The translations under genes and the position numbers were made by a program. The notes below the pieces were generated by a model. The model was not told the origin of the DNA and did not search any database. It saw only the letters and a list, made by a program, of their open reading frames with translations. A DNA stretch of 64,000 bases from Nymphaea colorata. Its lineage: Eukaryota; Streptophyta; Magnoliopsida; Nymphaeales; Nymphaeaceae. Position 1 is the first letter of the stretch. Every line of letters starts with the position of its first letter. Positions 1-12,950 of this stretch are shown one piece after another. The stretch covers positions 2,074,503 to 2,138,502 of the forward strand of contig NC_045143.1 in the NCBI RefSeq assembly GCF_008831285.2. Direction: 5' to 3'.

Positions 1-254
1 ACAGTAATATTTTCTTTTTGTAGGTTATTCACCACATCATTTATTGTTCTGAGTTGGATATATAAAAAAAAATACAGCCAAGATGGAATTTGTGGCATCT
101 AATTTAAAATAGTTCCAGAAAAAAAAAAGTCTTATAATGAAGTGAAGACTGAAACAGAAGATCAGAAACTGGGAATAACCTCTATGCTATGTAAGTATGG
201 GTTTACTGTTTATCAATACTAAGACCTACTAAATTCCAAAAAGAAGAAGCAGAC
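1..254. other. Intronic sequence of the dehydrogenase gene at the left edge
   Basis: This stretch lies beyond the donor site of the last visible dehydrogenase exon (exon 11, ending at 255 on the minus strand). I found no further exon of that gene here, so it is read as part of an intron. It is AT-rich with short A runs. Confidence 0.7.
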
Positions 255-3200
255 CTCATGCATGAACAGAATTGATTGTGCAGAGCACTTTTGACCACTA
301 CAAGCATATGCGTCCTGATCACAAACCCAAGCCACATAGTCCACCTGCAACAGATTGTTAGGATTAAGAAAGGATTAGATATTAAAGAAGGTAGCGAAAA
401 TAAAATCAAATACTAGGAAAGTTCTAAAAGAAAAACAGCAGCAGTTGCTCCTAAATTCCTGTCATTATGTGTCCACATTTCATATCAGCAAGCCATAGTA
501 TTTGAATCAAGAACCTTTCTTTAAGATATAAGGATCACAGTTGGATACAGTGATCCACCGACTCCAACAAGCCAACACATCAGGAACTTGCCATCCATTA
601 AAAAAATTATATTGACTTAGCCATAAGAACCAACAAGGGAGGAAGAATTATGCATCTCCAAAAATAAACTATTATTAAATTGTAAGTTATTACCTCTTGA
701 ACATCAGGACCAAGTATTTTCCAGTCAAAACCTGCGTCTTCCAATTTGATGCGGCCTCTCAAGTCAACAGCCAGTCTTTCAGCTACTGTTGAGCTACCAG
801 TAAAAAGAGTCATTCGTGGATTTGCCTGCTCAGGAAATTCAACACAAACAAGATTTGTCTTTTTTTTTTTCCATAAACATCAATGTTGGAGAAGCTTTAT
901 CAAATAAACAGTTCATGCAATGCAATCAGTTAACGGGAAATAATTTGGCATTGTTGAGGCTATTATGTGTGGAATCCTGGGTGAAGCAATATTTATTTGG
1001 GTACTTTTTCTTATATACTCATTGATTGCGTGACATCATCAGTGACATAGATTTACTAATTATTTCATCATAATGGCATAAAGTTGTACATATTAACGTA
1101 TTGACACCTTGAATAGGTCGTCTTGCCCCACACTTGCATGTCTGTCACACAACAGATGACAATCAGAGGTGAACAGCCATAGGGCTAATCACAAACACCA
1201 GGAAGATCGGGTATGACCCTCGAAACCAAGGTGGTCTGGCTACATCCTACCTGCAGAAGTATAGCCTCAAATTTCATGCATGGAATTAGGAGATGCCTAG
1301 AAACAACAGCAGTTACTTCAGAGAAAAAAAAAAGCATAGAAGTGTAAAACATCAGGACTAGTAAGAAAGCAAACCTCAGCATTTTCTGGAGGGAAAACAA
1401 CAGGTTAGGTTCTATATATGCTAACGCAAGGATGGAAAAGTCAAATAACATTCAGATGATAGACACCATCCACCAAAAGAATAAATAAAATAAAAAACTT
1501 GAACATTAAGGTTTAATGTGCTTCGAGAACAAACCTCCAATAAAACCTTATTCATGACAAATCCATCTGTGTTGATAAAATCGACATCTTCCATAAGCAA
1601 GCCACATTCATGAAGAAGCCGAAGCATTTGCTCCATCACAACACTCACCTATGAAGAATATCCAACAAGTTGTACAGACTCATCATAGATAAATTTATGA
1701 GAAACATGAAATAATCAATGAAACAGTAGCAAGGGAAAGTAATATCCAAGATAAAAATAACACAGGCATACACATACATATAAAACCTTAGTCAGCTCTT
1801 CTTTCATTTGTTTAATTTAAAATGGATAATTATGAACTCTCCTTAACGAAAAGCAAGATTGCCTGTTTACTTGATCAACTCTACCACGAATGGGAAAAGG
1901 TACACATTTTTTTTACCAGTAAGATAATGAGATGCTTTGACTTATCACCAAAATAAGTGGGCTTACCTGCATTACTCCATGATATTCTTTTAGTATCTCT
2001 GAATGTTTTTGTGTGTGTGCATACTGGCATGGACAATCCATAAGATTGCACATGCTAAAGAAGGGGAGAATCAGAAAACAAGCCTTGGTGGCACAAGCAA
2101 GCTTTAGTGGAAATTTTTTGATTTAGTAGTTTTATGCAGAATTGGATCTTGGGCAGTGCGAGCCACAGAAAGAACAGAGGCTTTAAAAAGTAAACCTTGC
2201 TATCAACTTTCAGAATAGGTTTATTCCCCATGTAAAGTGCACCCATTAATTGCAAGACTGGGATCTCCAGCGGAAAATTGAAGGGGGTAATGATTGCCAC
2301 CTGCAGAAACATTCATTTATGTGGTCATAAAGAGACAAAAGTGATTGAAAAATTATCCAAAGAATTTCCAAAAATGTCGACCACTAATACTTAAGACAAT
2401 TCATGCACCATCAGTCCATCACACTTTTCTGTCTTCCTTGGCTGGTCAACAGGTAAAGCAACAAATGATATAGGAGTGACCTCATGAACCCGTTTCATAA
2501 AACCATATAGTAAAGAAGGAAATTGTAAACCTAAGGGTGACAAAAAGGAATCATTGAACAGGGAAAACAAAGAATGTCACATGATAAACAAAGCCCCTAA
2601 TAAATATAATGGTCAATCCTGGAAGATATCTTCCTTTTGTGAATGTAGATAAAAACCTTAAAGGTACTGTACTAAAGCTGAAACTACTACTTATTTGGGA
2701 AGAAAGAGAAAGCACTGCATGTTCAAGAGGGAAAAGCAGAAGAGAGAGGGAAAAGCAGAGGGAAGGAATTTCTTGGTAACGATTATAAAGAGATATGAAA
2801 CTTTCTTTTGTTATAGTGCTATTTTAAGCTACATTCTTCGCCCATTAGTATTTGAATAACTTTCAAACTTTTCACTCTTATTTGTTCTCTTGAAAATAAT
2901 ACATTTATTGGTCCTTTAGATGATTCATACTAGACAAATATGATATATCAACTTTTGAAATGAATTTTAAACCAAGGGAACTTTTCTGCTACAAAACCCA
3001 TCTATTTCGAGTTCCAGATTTATATGACCATGGAAGATATTGACATATCCAGTACTGGAAGTTAGCAGATTTGGCATCAAAGCAATCTTTTAATAGACAT
3101 ATTCATTCAAAAGAAATGACGGCCAACTGCAGATGAAACTTGGAGGCAAATGAAGGAAATATTAAAGATGTAAGAAATGAACAAGCAATCAACCAAAGCT

Positions 3201-6200
3201 TCTACGACTGTGGAAATTGAGACATATCATATAACAAAAAAGAATTTAATGACAAGAAATAACCTCATCTACAACCAGGAGATATGAAACTTACAGGACC
3301 ATAAGGCCAACGAAAACCATTACTTTGCTGCCCAAGATGATTACCAGGAACAGTAAAAGATCTTGCCAAGAACCTCACCTGACAAACCAAGTAATATTAT
3401 TAAAATTTGAGGCCAAAATGCATAACCAAGCACAATGCCCAGAAAAAAAGAACCACTTCCTTGATCATATACTAGTGTTATGCTTAAGATCATGGAACAA
3501 GCTATTACATGTCAGTTAGACATCACAGAATCTGTCAGTAAGATCATTTAGCACAATCAACTGAAGCATCAACCACTTGGTCATATAGCAGTTACTAACC
3601 TTCATTACGACTTTCCCATAAACATCTATATATTGAACCATTCATATATGTGTGTCTATGAGAAGTGTGTTAGGCCAGCCTTATTTTGGAACTGGTCTGA
3701 CCAGTTTATTTGAAAAAGCAACTATGCAGATGCGATCTGCATGTTCAAAAACAACAGAATCAACAAGAAAGAACAGTTTATTGGATATTTAAGATGCATC
3801 TTAGACGTCAGAAGATTTCAGACTGTTGGTTTTACGAATTTTATAATTCTTATTTACACCTTTAAAATCCATCGTTTTTTAACGGATTCATAATGTTTGG
3901 ATAGATGACTAAAAAAATGAGTGAAAAAAGTTAAGAATGAAGGAACTGGCCGGACCAGTCCTGAAGTGGCATTGGTTGAATGCAAGTCTCATGGACATGC
4001 ATTCTACATGAGCGGAAAAAATGTTAAAAATGAAGGGAAAGCTTGAAAGTGCTGTGAACTAAATCTAAATTAAAACCTGCAAAATAAGGAACGAAAATTC
4101 ACCTGGTCACCTGAAAAGTTCTCCAAAAATTTCTGTGTAACTTGAACCTCAGCAAGCGCCTGTTTATAACTCTTAGGTGAAACCCTTTGAATGAGTCTTG
4201 TGAAAAAGTGTGCGACCTAATAACCAAAATAGTTTGTCTCAAATTATAAGATCCATCTTGGGTAGAAGCTCAGGATACATGATTTCACAGGAACAGCGCT
4301 TCACCAATTACTAGCCCCATTTAATATCCGTACCTCTGGGTCAGCAAGTCTAGAAGCAGCCTTTGCAGATATATCTCCAAACAAAAGATACCTGGAAAGA
4401 TAAACATTTTCTTCAAATGGGTTTCAAAGACGTGCCCAAAAGGAGCAGCAGATCACCAATAATTAGAAACATGAAGTCTAGCATGAGAAATTGCCTATGA
4501 CATGCTAGTCTTGCCCACTTGAGAAATAAAAATGGATCATGATGTTTTCAATACAAGTAGAATTACAAATGAACATAGCTAACCATAATTTTAGCTTAGA
4601 GAATGTTATTGCTGATATGCTTAGGTTCATAACATTGAACCAGTCAGCTTACAAGCATCTACATACAGATATATTTATCTCATGTCATTTGTCTCAAAAG
4701 TCTGAGAACCAACTATGTAGAGGATGTTATTACTGATATGCTTAGGTTCATAATATTGAACCAATGAGCTTACAAGCATCTACATACACATACATTTATC
4801 TTGTGTCTTCTGTCTCAAAAAGTCTGAGAACCAACTATCCTGTCATTCTTCAGAAATACAGATGTCACTTATTCATAAGTGTGTCTTCACCTGGTAGGCT
4901 GAAAAGGAACTAGGAATACATTGCCAGAAAAAGGAAAACTACAAACCTCTCTTGAGACCTTAGAGGATTGTGAAGTCCATACTTTGGACATTTTGACAAG
5001 CTCTCCACAAATGGCTGCAGACATTTACATTAAACAGAACGTCCATAACATGCAAAGATATCCTTCAGAGAACACGAAGACGTTTTTCCAGAGCTAAGAA
5101 ATGCAACTTACTAAGTTGTTCCAAAGCATATACCTTAATTCCCGTTTCATCTACATCGGAAACTTTAATGAAGGGTTCACCATTTAAGGGATCCAAGATT
5201 GTATTATGACTTGATGTACTGTGCCACTTACCCTGCACTATATGCACAAACTTACTTGTGAGCTTATTAAAATATTTATTCTTACTATTTTTTTTTCAAA
5301 AGATAAAGAATTTAGAGATATCTTAAAATGAGTTTGGAAAAAGAATCTAAAAAGTTGGAAAAAATCAAGAAACAATAAAAATTAAAAATGTAAAAATGAA
5401 TGAAAAAAATGGTTCTGGCAGTGTCAAATAGAATCACGATAACTATGAAAGATCGTAAACTTAAATCAACATGACTGTCACAGAAGGTATATTTTCTCAT
5501 GCCACGTAAAACGTCACCAATATCTGTTAGTGATGCTATACTAACTGAAACAGAAAAATTCATAAGGCATTTATATAAATTCAAAGTTCAAACACAAGTC
5601 TGTTAATCGGGAATATTAAAATATCATAAGCTCGGAGAATATGGTTCATCAGACAATAAATATCCCAGTTCAAATTTATGTCTGCAATCACACATTTGCA
5701 ACATTTTACATCAAGTTCTTATTGAAATCTAATATAACAGTCTTGCTTCCATCTAATATTTACTCATTAACACCTTTCAAGTAGAATGGAAAAAGCAGGC
5801 AGCAGCAAGAAAGCAGCACCCGCATAGAGGAAGAAAACAAAAAGATGACACAATTTTCTTCCTTATATGTCTACGTATCAAACGAGATGAAGAACTGGAG
5901 AGTGTGCATTTGGGACAAGTAATGACTCAGACAAAAAGTTTACAAGCTACTTCAGCCTAATACAAATGACAAGGTATTTGAAAATTTACCCAAATTAGAT
6001 ACTTCAGCAGGTTTGGAACCAGATGTTTCTTCTGCATCCAAGGTGGCAAAAGACAGTGAATGGGCAGCCCTGGAATTTAAACAGTGATAAGTCAAATTTT
6101 TGATAGACATAAACCACGTATTACTGAACAGCACATTAAACTTGTCAAGAGGCTTTTCTGGACCAACATGTATTCAAATCCTATTTGAACGTATATGCCA

Positions 6201-7673
6201 TATAACCCAGTCCCAGCAACAAAAAGGATTTTATGAATGGCTTTGAGTATGCAGGTCTCCAGCAATTGTAATCAACAGTGTAAGCAATGACACTAAAATG
6301 TGCTCAAGATCCAAGTAAAAGCAGAAAAGCATATCACCGATGCTCACAGTGTCCTGACAAATAAACACAGCAAACTAAGAGTAAGGGTACTTGTTTTGAA
6401 TTTGTGAACAGGAAAGGCTAGAACTTGTTAACAATAATTGCAGAAAAGCTGATGAACCATTTGATTTCAAAGAAGAGGATTCCTGTCTCAGTCAAAGAAC
6501 AAAACCCCAAGAAAGAGAAACTTCATGTTCATTTGTCTACAGGCGTGATACTTCAGTTGCACCGAATGGATATCTGACCAGCAATGGAACAGTCCGATAT
6601 TCTAGTTCATATATTGCAATCTGAGGTGGAAACAGGGAGAGGAAAATTTTCAATACAATAAGATGATTTATTAATCTCCCATTAGAATGAACAGATTTGT
6701 AGAGAAATGGGAGAAACATGAGTCGAGGAAATATTTAGCCATCTTTATCTATAATTAGCTTAACTGGACGTCAATAGATGGGGGAGGGAACTTGAGTTGT
6801 GAGACAGCGGTGTAAAAAACCCAAATCCTCCTTGCCGACCAGCACACCTTCCTTCAGACTTGGGACTAGGGAATATGGATTAAAATCCCGTGGCTTTGAA
6901 CTCGGGACATTCCTTCAAGTTGGTGACATTCACAAGCTGCGCCTACCAGATGAAGGCGCCTTATGTAATGAAATATTGATACTTCCACTAAAGTACAGAG
7001 TACAAGTCCTATTATGCTGTATGCAGAAACTAAACAACTAAACTTTAAAGTGTCCCGCAACACAACCCCACGTATAATGCATCCTCAAAGCAAGCGGGGT
7101 TAAACCTTCCAACAACCTTCCCAGCAACAATACCCCTCCGCGTTACAGAAAAAATCATCCGAAAGCAGGAAACGGAGAGCAAACCATTAATTTTAAAATA
7201 CCATTACCTCAAAATTCTAACTTAGTAAAGCTACTTCTTGTTTCTTTTCTTTTCTCTTCCTATGGACAAGAAGGGAGATTCTTTTTCTTTCAGAAATCCC
7301 AGTAACTCGTAAGCCATTCCTCATATTTATACGCATAAAACCCCGAGAAGGAGAAGAAGAAGAAGAGGAGGAGGAATTGCTCAACACCGGAGTGAAGAAA
7401 GACAGGACGGCGATCGTAAGAAGCGATCCCAAGATTAACAATCTATTCTCAAGAAAAGGAACCCGTGTTCAAGATCGATCAAACCGTCCATAATAATCTC
7501 GAGCTTAACAATTGATAGGAATTTAACTGAAAAACAAAGTTGATGAAAAGGTTTAACCATCGAACTAGATAGATAGAGAGAGACCTAAAATGAGTAGCTG
7601 AAGCCCCAAGGAAGATCGAAACTGATCTGCGGGCATTGGCCCTTGAGCTGCTACCCAGAATCGACCTCAACAT
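255..7673 (-). CDS. ALDH12A1: Delta-1-pyrroline-5-carboxylate dehydrogenase (ALDH12A1), 3' end off window
   Basis: This mitochondrial NAD-dependent aldehyde dehydrogenase oxidises P5C/glutamate semialdehyde to glutamate, the second step of proline breakdown. Eleven coding exons can be placed with GT-AG borders and consistent phase: 7585-7673, 5990-6069, 5134-5237, 4947-5014, 4334-4391, 4103-4216, 3295-3378, 2196-2300, 1535-1648, 694-825, 255-344. They encode about 346 residues of a family that is usually about 550 long, so roughly the last 200 residues lie off the left edge. Residues 1-29 are rich in Arg and Ser and begin MLRSILGSSSR, as a mitochondrial presequence would. Later exons carry LDPLNGEPFIKV, VAIITPFNFPLEIP (nucleotide-binding region), LFTGSSTVAERLA, LEDAGFDWK and ACSGQKCSAQS, with the catalytic Cys near residue 336. 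The exon 3 acceptor must be the AG just before TGCAGGG, giving VQGKW; the next AG would bring in a stop. Introns are long, and intron 1 is about 1.5 kb. The identification is from remembered family sequence. Confidence 0.95.
3673..3990. repeat. Possible MITE remnant in an ALDH12A1 intron
   Basis: The stretch opens with a perfect palindrome, AACTGGTC-T-GACCAGTT, at about 3691-3707. It closes with an imperfect one around ACTGGCCGGACCAGT near 3945-3960. The interior is AT-rich. Two related palindromes bounding about 300 bases suggest a small non-autonomous DNA element inserted between exons 6 and 7 of the dehydrogenase gene. Target duplications were not established. Confidence 0.35.
4603..4840. 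repeat. Tandem duplication, two units of about 121 bp, in an ALDH12A1 intron
   Basis: Two adjacent direct copies start at 4603 and 4724 (both ATGTTATT) and end with CTGAGAACCAACTAT. They differ by scattered substitutions and a small indel. The duplication lies wholly within the intron between exons 4 and 5, so the protein is not affected. Confidence 0.85.
6537..7441 (-). other. Unassigned splice-bounded reading frames inside ALDH12A1 intron 1
   Basis: Two same-strand frames lie in the first intron. The first, 7217-7441, encodes 74 residues starting MLILGSLLTIAVLSFFTPVLS, a good signal-peptide or membrane-anchor shape. A serine run and a basic tail rich in Lys and Arg follow. The second, about 6537-6622, follows a pyrimidine-rich tract ending in CAG and encodes about 27 residues (contains YELEYRTVPLLVRYPFG) before a stop. 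They could be two exons of a small nested gene, an alternative first exon of the dehydrogenase, or chance. I do not recognise the protein, and I could not fix a donor that joins them without the stop at 7217. Confidence 0.25.
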
Positions 7674-7790
7674 CCTCGGAGGAAGGGAGGGAGGGAGGGA
7701 AATAGAGAGAGAGAGGTGAATCAGGTGACGGCTCAGGACTCACTCAGGGTGGCGATCACTTTCTTTTAACGGCCTCACACCATACCTTTT
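7674..7790 (-). promoter_or_regulatory. Leader region upstream of the ALDH12A1 start
   Basis: On the gene strand this short segment before the start codon is pyrimidine-rich (CTCTCTCTC and CCCTCCCTCC tracts at about 7680-7715). Such CT tracts are common in plant 5' leaders and core promoters. I did not pin down a TATA box or transcription start. Confidence 0.4.
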
Positions 7791-8350
7791 ATATGTAGTG
7801 AAGTGCCGCACGCTTCTACCAAAGGGTGGGAAAATAAAATATATTTACTAAATCAAACTTTTTATCAAAAGTATTAAAGAAAATTATAAACTAAGTAATG
7901 ACGGATAGTTGAATAAGGTCAATAATTTAATTTCAATATATTTATCGTAATATAATACATATTGTGAATACAGTTACTAAAAATCACTTTTAATTTTTAA
8001 AGAGATTTTAGGCAGATAGCACATGTGTCATGGTTTTAATTTTTCTCAAATCTCGTTAATAAATGCTAAAATTCATTATCACCCCAAATGAAAAGTGGGT
8101 AACAAGCCCATGTGAAAGTTGCCACACGTCGACTTTTCATTATTCCTAATATAAAATTAAAATTTTATTTTGGTTTATGCTTTAGAAGATAATGAAAGTT
8201 TTGACCGATTCACAACCGAATCCTGTGATTGCGTCGTGGGAGGACCAGAAACCAAAAGCTATTCCCCATGAAATCACGATTTTAGGTGGAGAAATGTTCA
8301 TACTACTTCATATTTAGGCTCGATTCAGTGACGGATGAAGAAAAAACACA

Positions 8351-8391
<41 letters not shown>

Positions 8392-10175
8392 CCGTACAAT
8401 GTTTTCACATCACTAAACATTTAAAAATCATCAATAAAAGCACTATACCATATAAGCATTAACAATAGTTTATAATACTTCATTTTTAATAATGAATTTT
8501 AAATATTTAGTTGTCTGGAAGCTAATTTCAATAATATATATATATATATATGTGTGTTAAAATTAAAAAAATTAGTATTACTCGTGATTTATGATGCAGT
8601 TACATTGTAAGATGACTTTAATAATGACTTTTTTAATAAATCTGGGGCATCGCGCCGGCCCCGATTGATACCTGAATCCGAGCTCGGGCTTGATACCCGA
8701 TACACGAGTTTGGGCCCGACCTGACTCGGTCCGATTAAATTGAAAAAATATTGTTAAACATAAAATAATTTTTTAATATAAAATATATTTTTAATAATAA
8801 AATATATATTATTAAATAATAAAAATTAAAAAAAATGTTAATTAAGCGAAATTGAACTTCATCATCCGTCCAAATACTCGGTACCCGAGCCTGTTGCCCA
8901 ACCTTTACTTTTTAACAACAAAATTTTAAATTTTAATTAACCGGCAGACACCATTGTTGGTGTCTTGTTAATACGACGTAGCATTTTTTTTGTGAATCGT
9001 GGCTACAATATTTTTTACTTTTTAAAAGTATTTTAAATTATATTTTAATTGGAGTTATAAAAACAAAGATATGAGCTGGTAAGTAACGGGCCATGGCCCA
9101 TATGGGGCGACGACAATATTTTTACAACATGGGTGTGTGAGCCCGGTGCCTCAAAATGTCCATAAATATTCTCTAGTCTCTTCGAACTCAGATGCTTCTT
9201 ATCTTTGTTGTATTTCAGAAGCCAACATTTCACCACCGCACATTTGGCAGGTTTTAAGTAAGTGATGTAAACAATCATTTGGGCCTATACTTCATGTACC
9301 ATTTAAATATTTTTATAAGTTATCCATATGGATGTCGAAAGTTGCCAGATTTATATTTAATATGAATTAGTAATTGTATGTTACTGGAAGGGAAGAACAG
9401 GAGACGGAGATGTCGGTCGTGGTTGCCCCCTTCTCAATTAAAAAAATTTAAAAGTTTACATGTAAATTTTAAAAAAATATATTTATTCTATATCACAATT
9501 TAAAAAAAAAAAAGATTTTCGCCCCTAAGCTCTGCCTTGAAATTAATGTTACCACCCCAGTGATTGAACACCATTTCACCACCCAAACAAGCATTAAAAT
9601 ATTTGTCAACCAGCGGTTAAGGTTGTCAACCAAGGTGTAAATGTTTTGCAGAAAAATATTTGTTATATATGACCTGCATTTTATAATTCAACATTATTAA
9701 GCAGTTAAATCCTAGGCTTATACTAATCCTGAGAGTCTTTGCCATTGGAGGAAAAAGATAAACTGATCAGAAGTCAGGGTTGTAGATGAACATCAATTTA
9801 TTTTCTAATTAAAGACATGTAAAAATTAATAATATAATTTCAATCCCTTGAAAAACTTATCAATAATTAAAAACAGTCGCTTTTTTAACATAATCTTATT
9901 GTTGATAAGAAAATGACATCCAAGCAGTTCATTTCCCCCAAAAAATGTTGAACTGCTACGAAATGCATATTAGTCACTCTGTCTAGTATATGTGCATCCA
10001 TATATAAGTGATTGGTAGATACCAGACCACTTAAAGCTTCTAATATGCTTATAAGTACTAATTTAATATAAATCATGTTTTAGTTTAAGTCATTTTTGTT
10101 AAAAAGAATATTTTAATAATTAATTTTAATGGTCTGGTTTTGTCCCTTATTCAAGTGGTCTGGTTTTTACCAACT

Positions 10176-10214
<39 letters not shown>

Positions 10215-10240
10215 CACCACGTCCTTCAAATACGACATTG
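7791..10240. other. AT-rich intergenic region between ALDH12A1 and FMO copy 1
   Basis: I see no convincing gene. The stretch has TA microsatellites (8353-8389 and about 8536-8552). A degenerate element at about 8641-8905 is rich in CCCGA/TCGGG words and resembles the one at 23.4-23.8 kb. A compound CT/TA microsatellite lies at 10175-10214. Short open frames here look random. Confidence 0.6.
10175..10214. repeat. Compound (CT)n(TA)n microsatellite
   Basis: An uninterrupted CT run of about 19 bases changes directly to a TA run of about 20 bases. It lies just beyond the 3' end of FMO copy 1. Confidence 0.95.
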
Positions 10241-10287
10241 TTTAGACACCTAAAATATAACATGAAGTAATTACAAGAGCTGTAGAG

Positions 10288-12950
10288 CTAAAGATTGGAG
10301 TAATCTGCGGGGCCATAAGGCGAGAAGAGCTCCGAGAGCCAATTTTTCTTTCTTTTCGGGATGCATCCCATGTCTTTGCAGAGCATGTCATTGTACCAAA
10401 TATGAATTGCAGCAATGCTTGACTTCTTATACTTGTACCCCGAGTGTTTCCTCTTGTAATCATCCCACTTCTTCATGTCCTCCTCCATTTCCTTGGTGCT
10501 GGGTAGCCGGAAGCCGCCCGAAAGGAAACTGACCAACCATCGGATTTCCATCTCCGATGTGAAGAGATTCGATACACCCTCTGTATATCCGATGATTGCC
10601 ATCTCAGGGATCTGTGGTTGGATGCATTCCCTGTTGCAGATACAGCAAACAATGTTTTGTGTTCAATTTACACTAATTGAACATTGAATGGAGATATGGT
10701 ACTTCAACAGACGCAGCAAACAAAATTCTTCTGTTTAATTTACACTAATTAAACATTGAATGGAGATATGATCCTTAATGTAAGCAATGTCTAAGCATTT
10801 TTCATATCATCAATCAATACGGCTTAGAGCAAACATATAATTAAGCCAACAGTCTCACAGCAAAAAAACTAATAAATTAGATTTCCAGAACAAGAGAAAG
10901 AAATTAAAAATAAGGAACTGAAAAACTGACCTGTACAGGGGAACAATTCCAGATTCAAAACCTGATAAGAGTTGTTGGTGTAATGGTGAATCGAACAAGT
11001 CCTTGAGCTTCTGATTGCTTTCATATCCAGTGGCAAGAATCACTAGGTCAGCCTCCAATTTTGCATCTTCATTACTGCCAAGTGTCAGACCATGCTCACA
11101 GAAACCCCACCCTGAAGATTTCTTTATCACGATACTTCCTTCTTCAAGACAACCATAGAAATTTTCTGGCAGAGAGAGAAAATGGCAGGAAGCAATTTGG
11201 TGGAATAAGTTTTCTTTGGGCAGCATGTCATACTTCTTCATTGGAAGCTGCCATTGTAAGCAAATTTCCACCATCTTGGAGACTCCCCATCTCTAGATGC
11301 ACCAAAAGAAGAAAAAATAAATCACATATGCATGTACACATGCACGTATCCATGTGACCAATAAGGAATGTAGAATCCGTAAAGTACCAAAGGAGATAGC
11401 AGTGTGGCCAAGATGCCATGGATGAGGCTTTCCCCGGGCTTATGATCCAATAGCTCTGAGAAGCGAGTGCCATAGAGGAACGCAAGGGCCAGAGACCAAC
11501 CAAAAGTTTGAGGGCAATGCCACTTCGGTTCTCTACATATCATTGTGCAAGGGAATTCCTTTCCTTGAGAACAAAAGGAAAAACAGAGGAAGAGGGTTCT
11601 AAAATGCAGTGACTCATCACATTCAACAGTAAACTAAAAGGAAGGAAACAGAGGAAAAAGAGAAACAAACTTCGACCTACGTTAAGTTTTGTGGATAGCA
11701 TTCGACAAATCTCCAAAATGTTTGTTGGTCTATAAATCTATCCCCGCTTCTCCAGTAAGTTTTAGAAGCCTTTTCATTTTGCGGAATAAATCCACGAATG
11801 GCAGTGAAAAAGACATTAGTTTTGCAGATACCAACCATGCAAATGTTTACAGAAACTGCTTGGTTATTTCCTTATTTTTCTTCCCATTTTAGAACTTTAC
11901 GTCTCATGACAATATAATTCCTTCGCACTTTCGGAAGCATTTGTTTTTTACGTCTATTAAACTTTTGATCTCGTTCTTCGTCCAAAAAATTCAGGAAATG
12001 CACGATAATGGACTAATTGACTCTCGTTACCATTGATGCTGGCACATTTCGCCGTAATGTCGAAGGCAGACTTCTGAAAGCCAACAACCACAATCTTCTT
12101 CTCTGAGATCAAATCATCAACTTGGTTGTGGTCCATGGAGTAGAGCTCCATTGCATGCACCACCTTGCCCTTGAACACCTCTGGTCCTTTCCCTGCTTCA
12201 AAGGTTGGCATTTTCGGAATGTCTCCATACCTCCCTGTGCACACTATCACAAAGTCCACTATGTGCACCTGCACTAAGAATTTATTTGTCAATTTCAAAC
12301 AAGAGTGAAGAAATCCACAGCAAACTCAACTTGTGCATGTGCAGATCCTCTGCAAGCTATGACATATTCACTGTCTGCATCTTTTTTACTTTTTTAATGA
12401 CAGGAAACCCTTAATCAATGACCCCAGCGGCCAGGCCTTACAAGGACAGCACCATGGGAAAACTACAGCAGTAATTGCACTTGGTGCTTTGATTACTGAC
12501 CTTTAAGCATCGTTGCTGAGCATTATGCACTGTAATGTGCCATGACCCGCTTGAGCTGAATGCTTCACCAGACCAAGCAGTGCCGTTGCAAGAAATGATG
12601 CCATTTTCCTGGGATTCTGAATTCTTGACGAAATCCATTCCGACTACTTTGGAATTGAATTCTATGTACTGCAGGAGTTGGAAATGTCTGGCATAGGATT
12701 GAATATATTCCAACACCTCACCATGAGTGGGGCGGGAATTGGTGATCGAAGCCGGCCACGGAAAATCCGAGAACTGGAAGGCGAGCTTCGGTGTCTGCAG
12801 TAGAGTAGAGTCCAATGTTCTCAACCACACTCCCCCAACATTGTCCTTCATTTCGAAGACGATGGGATCGAAGCCTTTTGTCTTCACATATTTGCAGGCA
12901 ATCAATCCACTGATTCCAGCTCCTACGATTGCAATCTTTTTACCCTCCAT
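10288..12950 (-). CDS. FMO1-like flavin-containing monooxygenase, copy 1
   Basis: This flavin monooxygenase uses FAD and NADPH to oxygenate a small nitrogen- or sulphur-containing substrate. The five exons are 12501-12950, 12031-12268, 11388-11563, 10931-11292 and 10288-10630 (450, 238, 176, 362, 343 bases). They join in frame to 522 residues, the usual plant FMO1 length. The FAD-binding GAGISG is at residues 10-15, the FMO signature FKGKVVH at 182-188, the second dinucleotide site VVVGFQKSA near 210-218, and LATGY near 374-378. The second site lacks a full GxGxxG, as I recall for plant FMO1 proteins. The start MEGKK was chosen because copies 3 and 4 begin at the same place. The frame stays open upstream to 13124, but that part is not FMO-like. 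A TATATAT sits about 110 bases before the ATG. It is the only FMO copy here on the minus strand. Its substrate cannot be read from the sequence. Arabidopsis FMO1 makes N-hydroxypipecolic acid. Confidence 0.93.
10630..10780. repeat. Tandem duplication of about 73 bp in the last intron of FMO copy 1
   Basis: Two direct copies contain CAGCAAACAA, TTTACACTAATT and AACATTGAATGGAGATATG, one at about 10636-10706 and the next at about 10709-10775. They lie in intron 4 just before the exon 5 acceptor. Confidence 0.8.
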
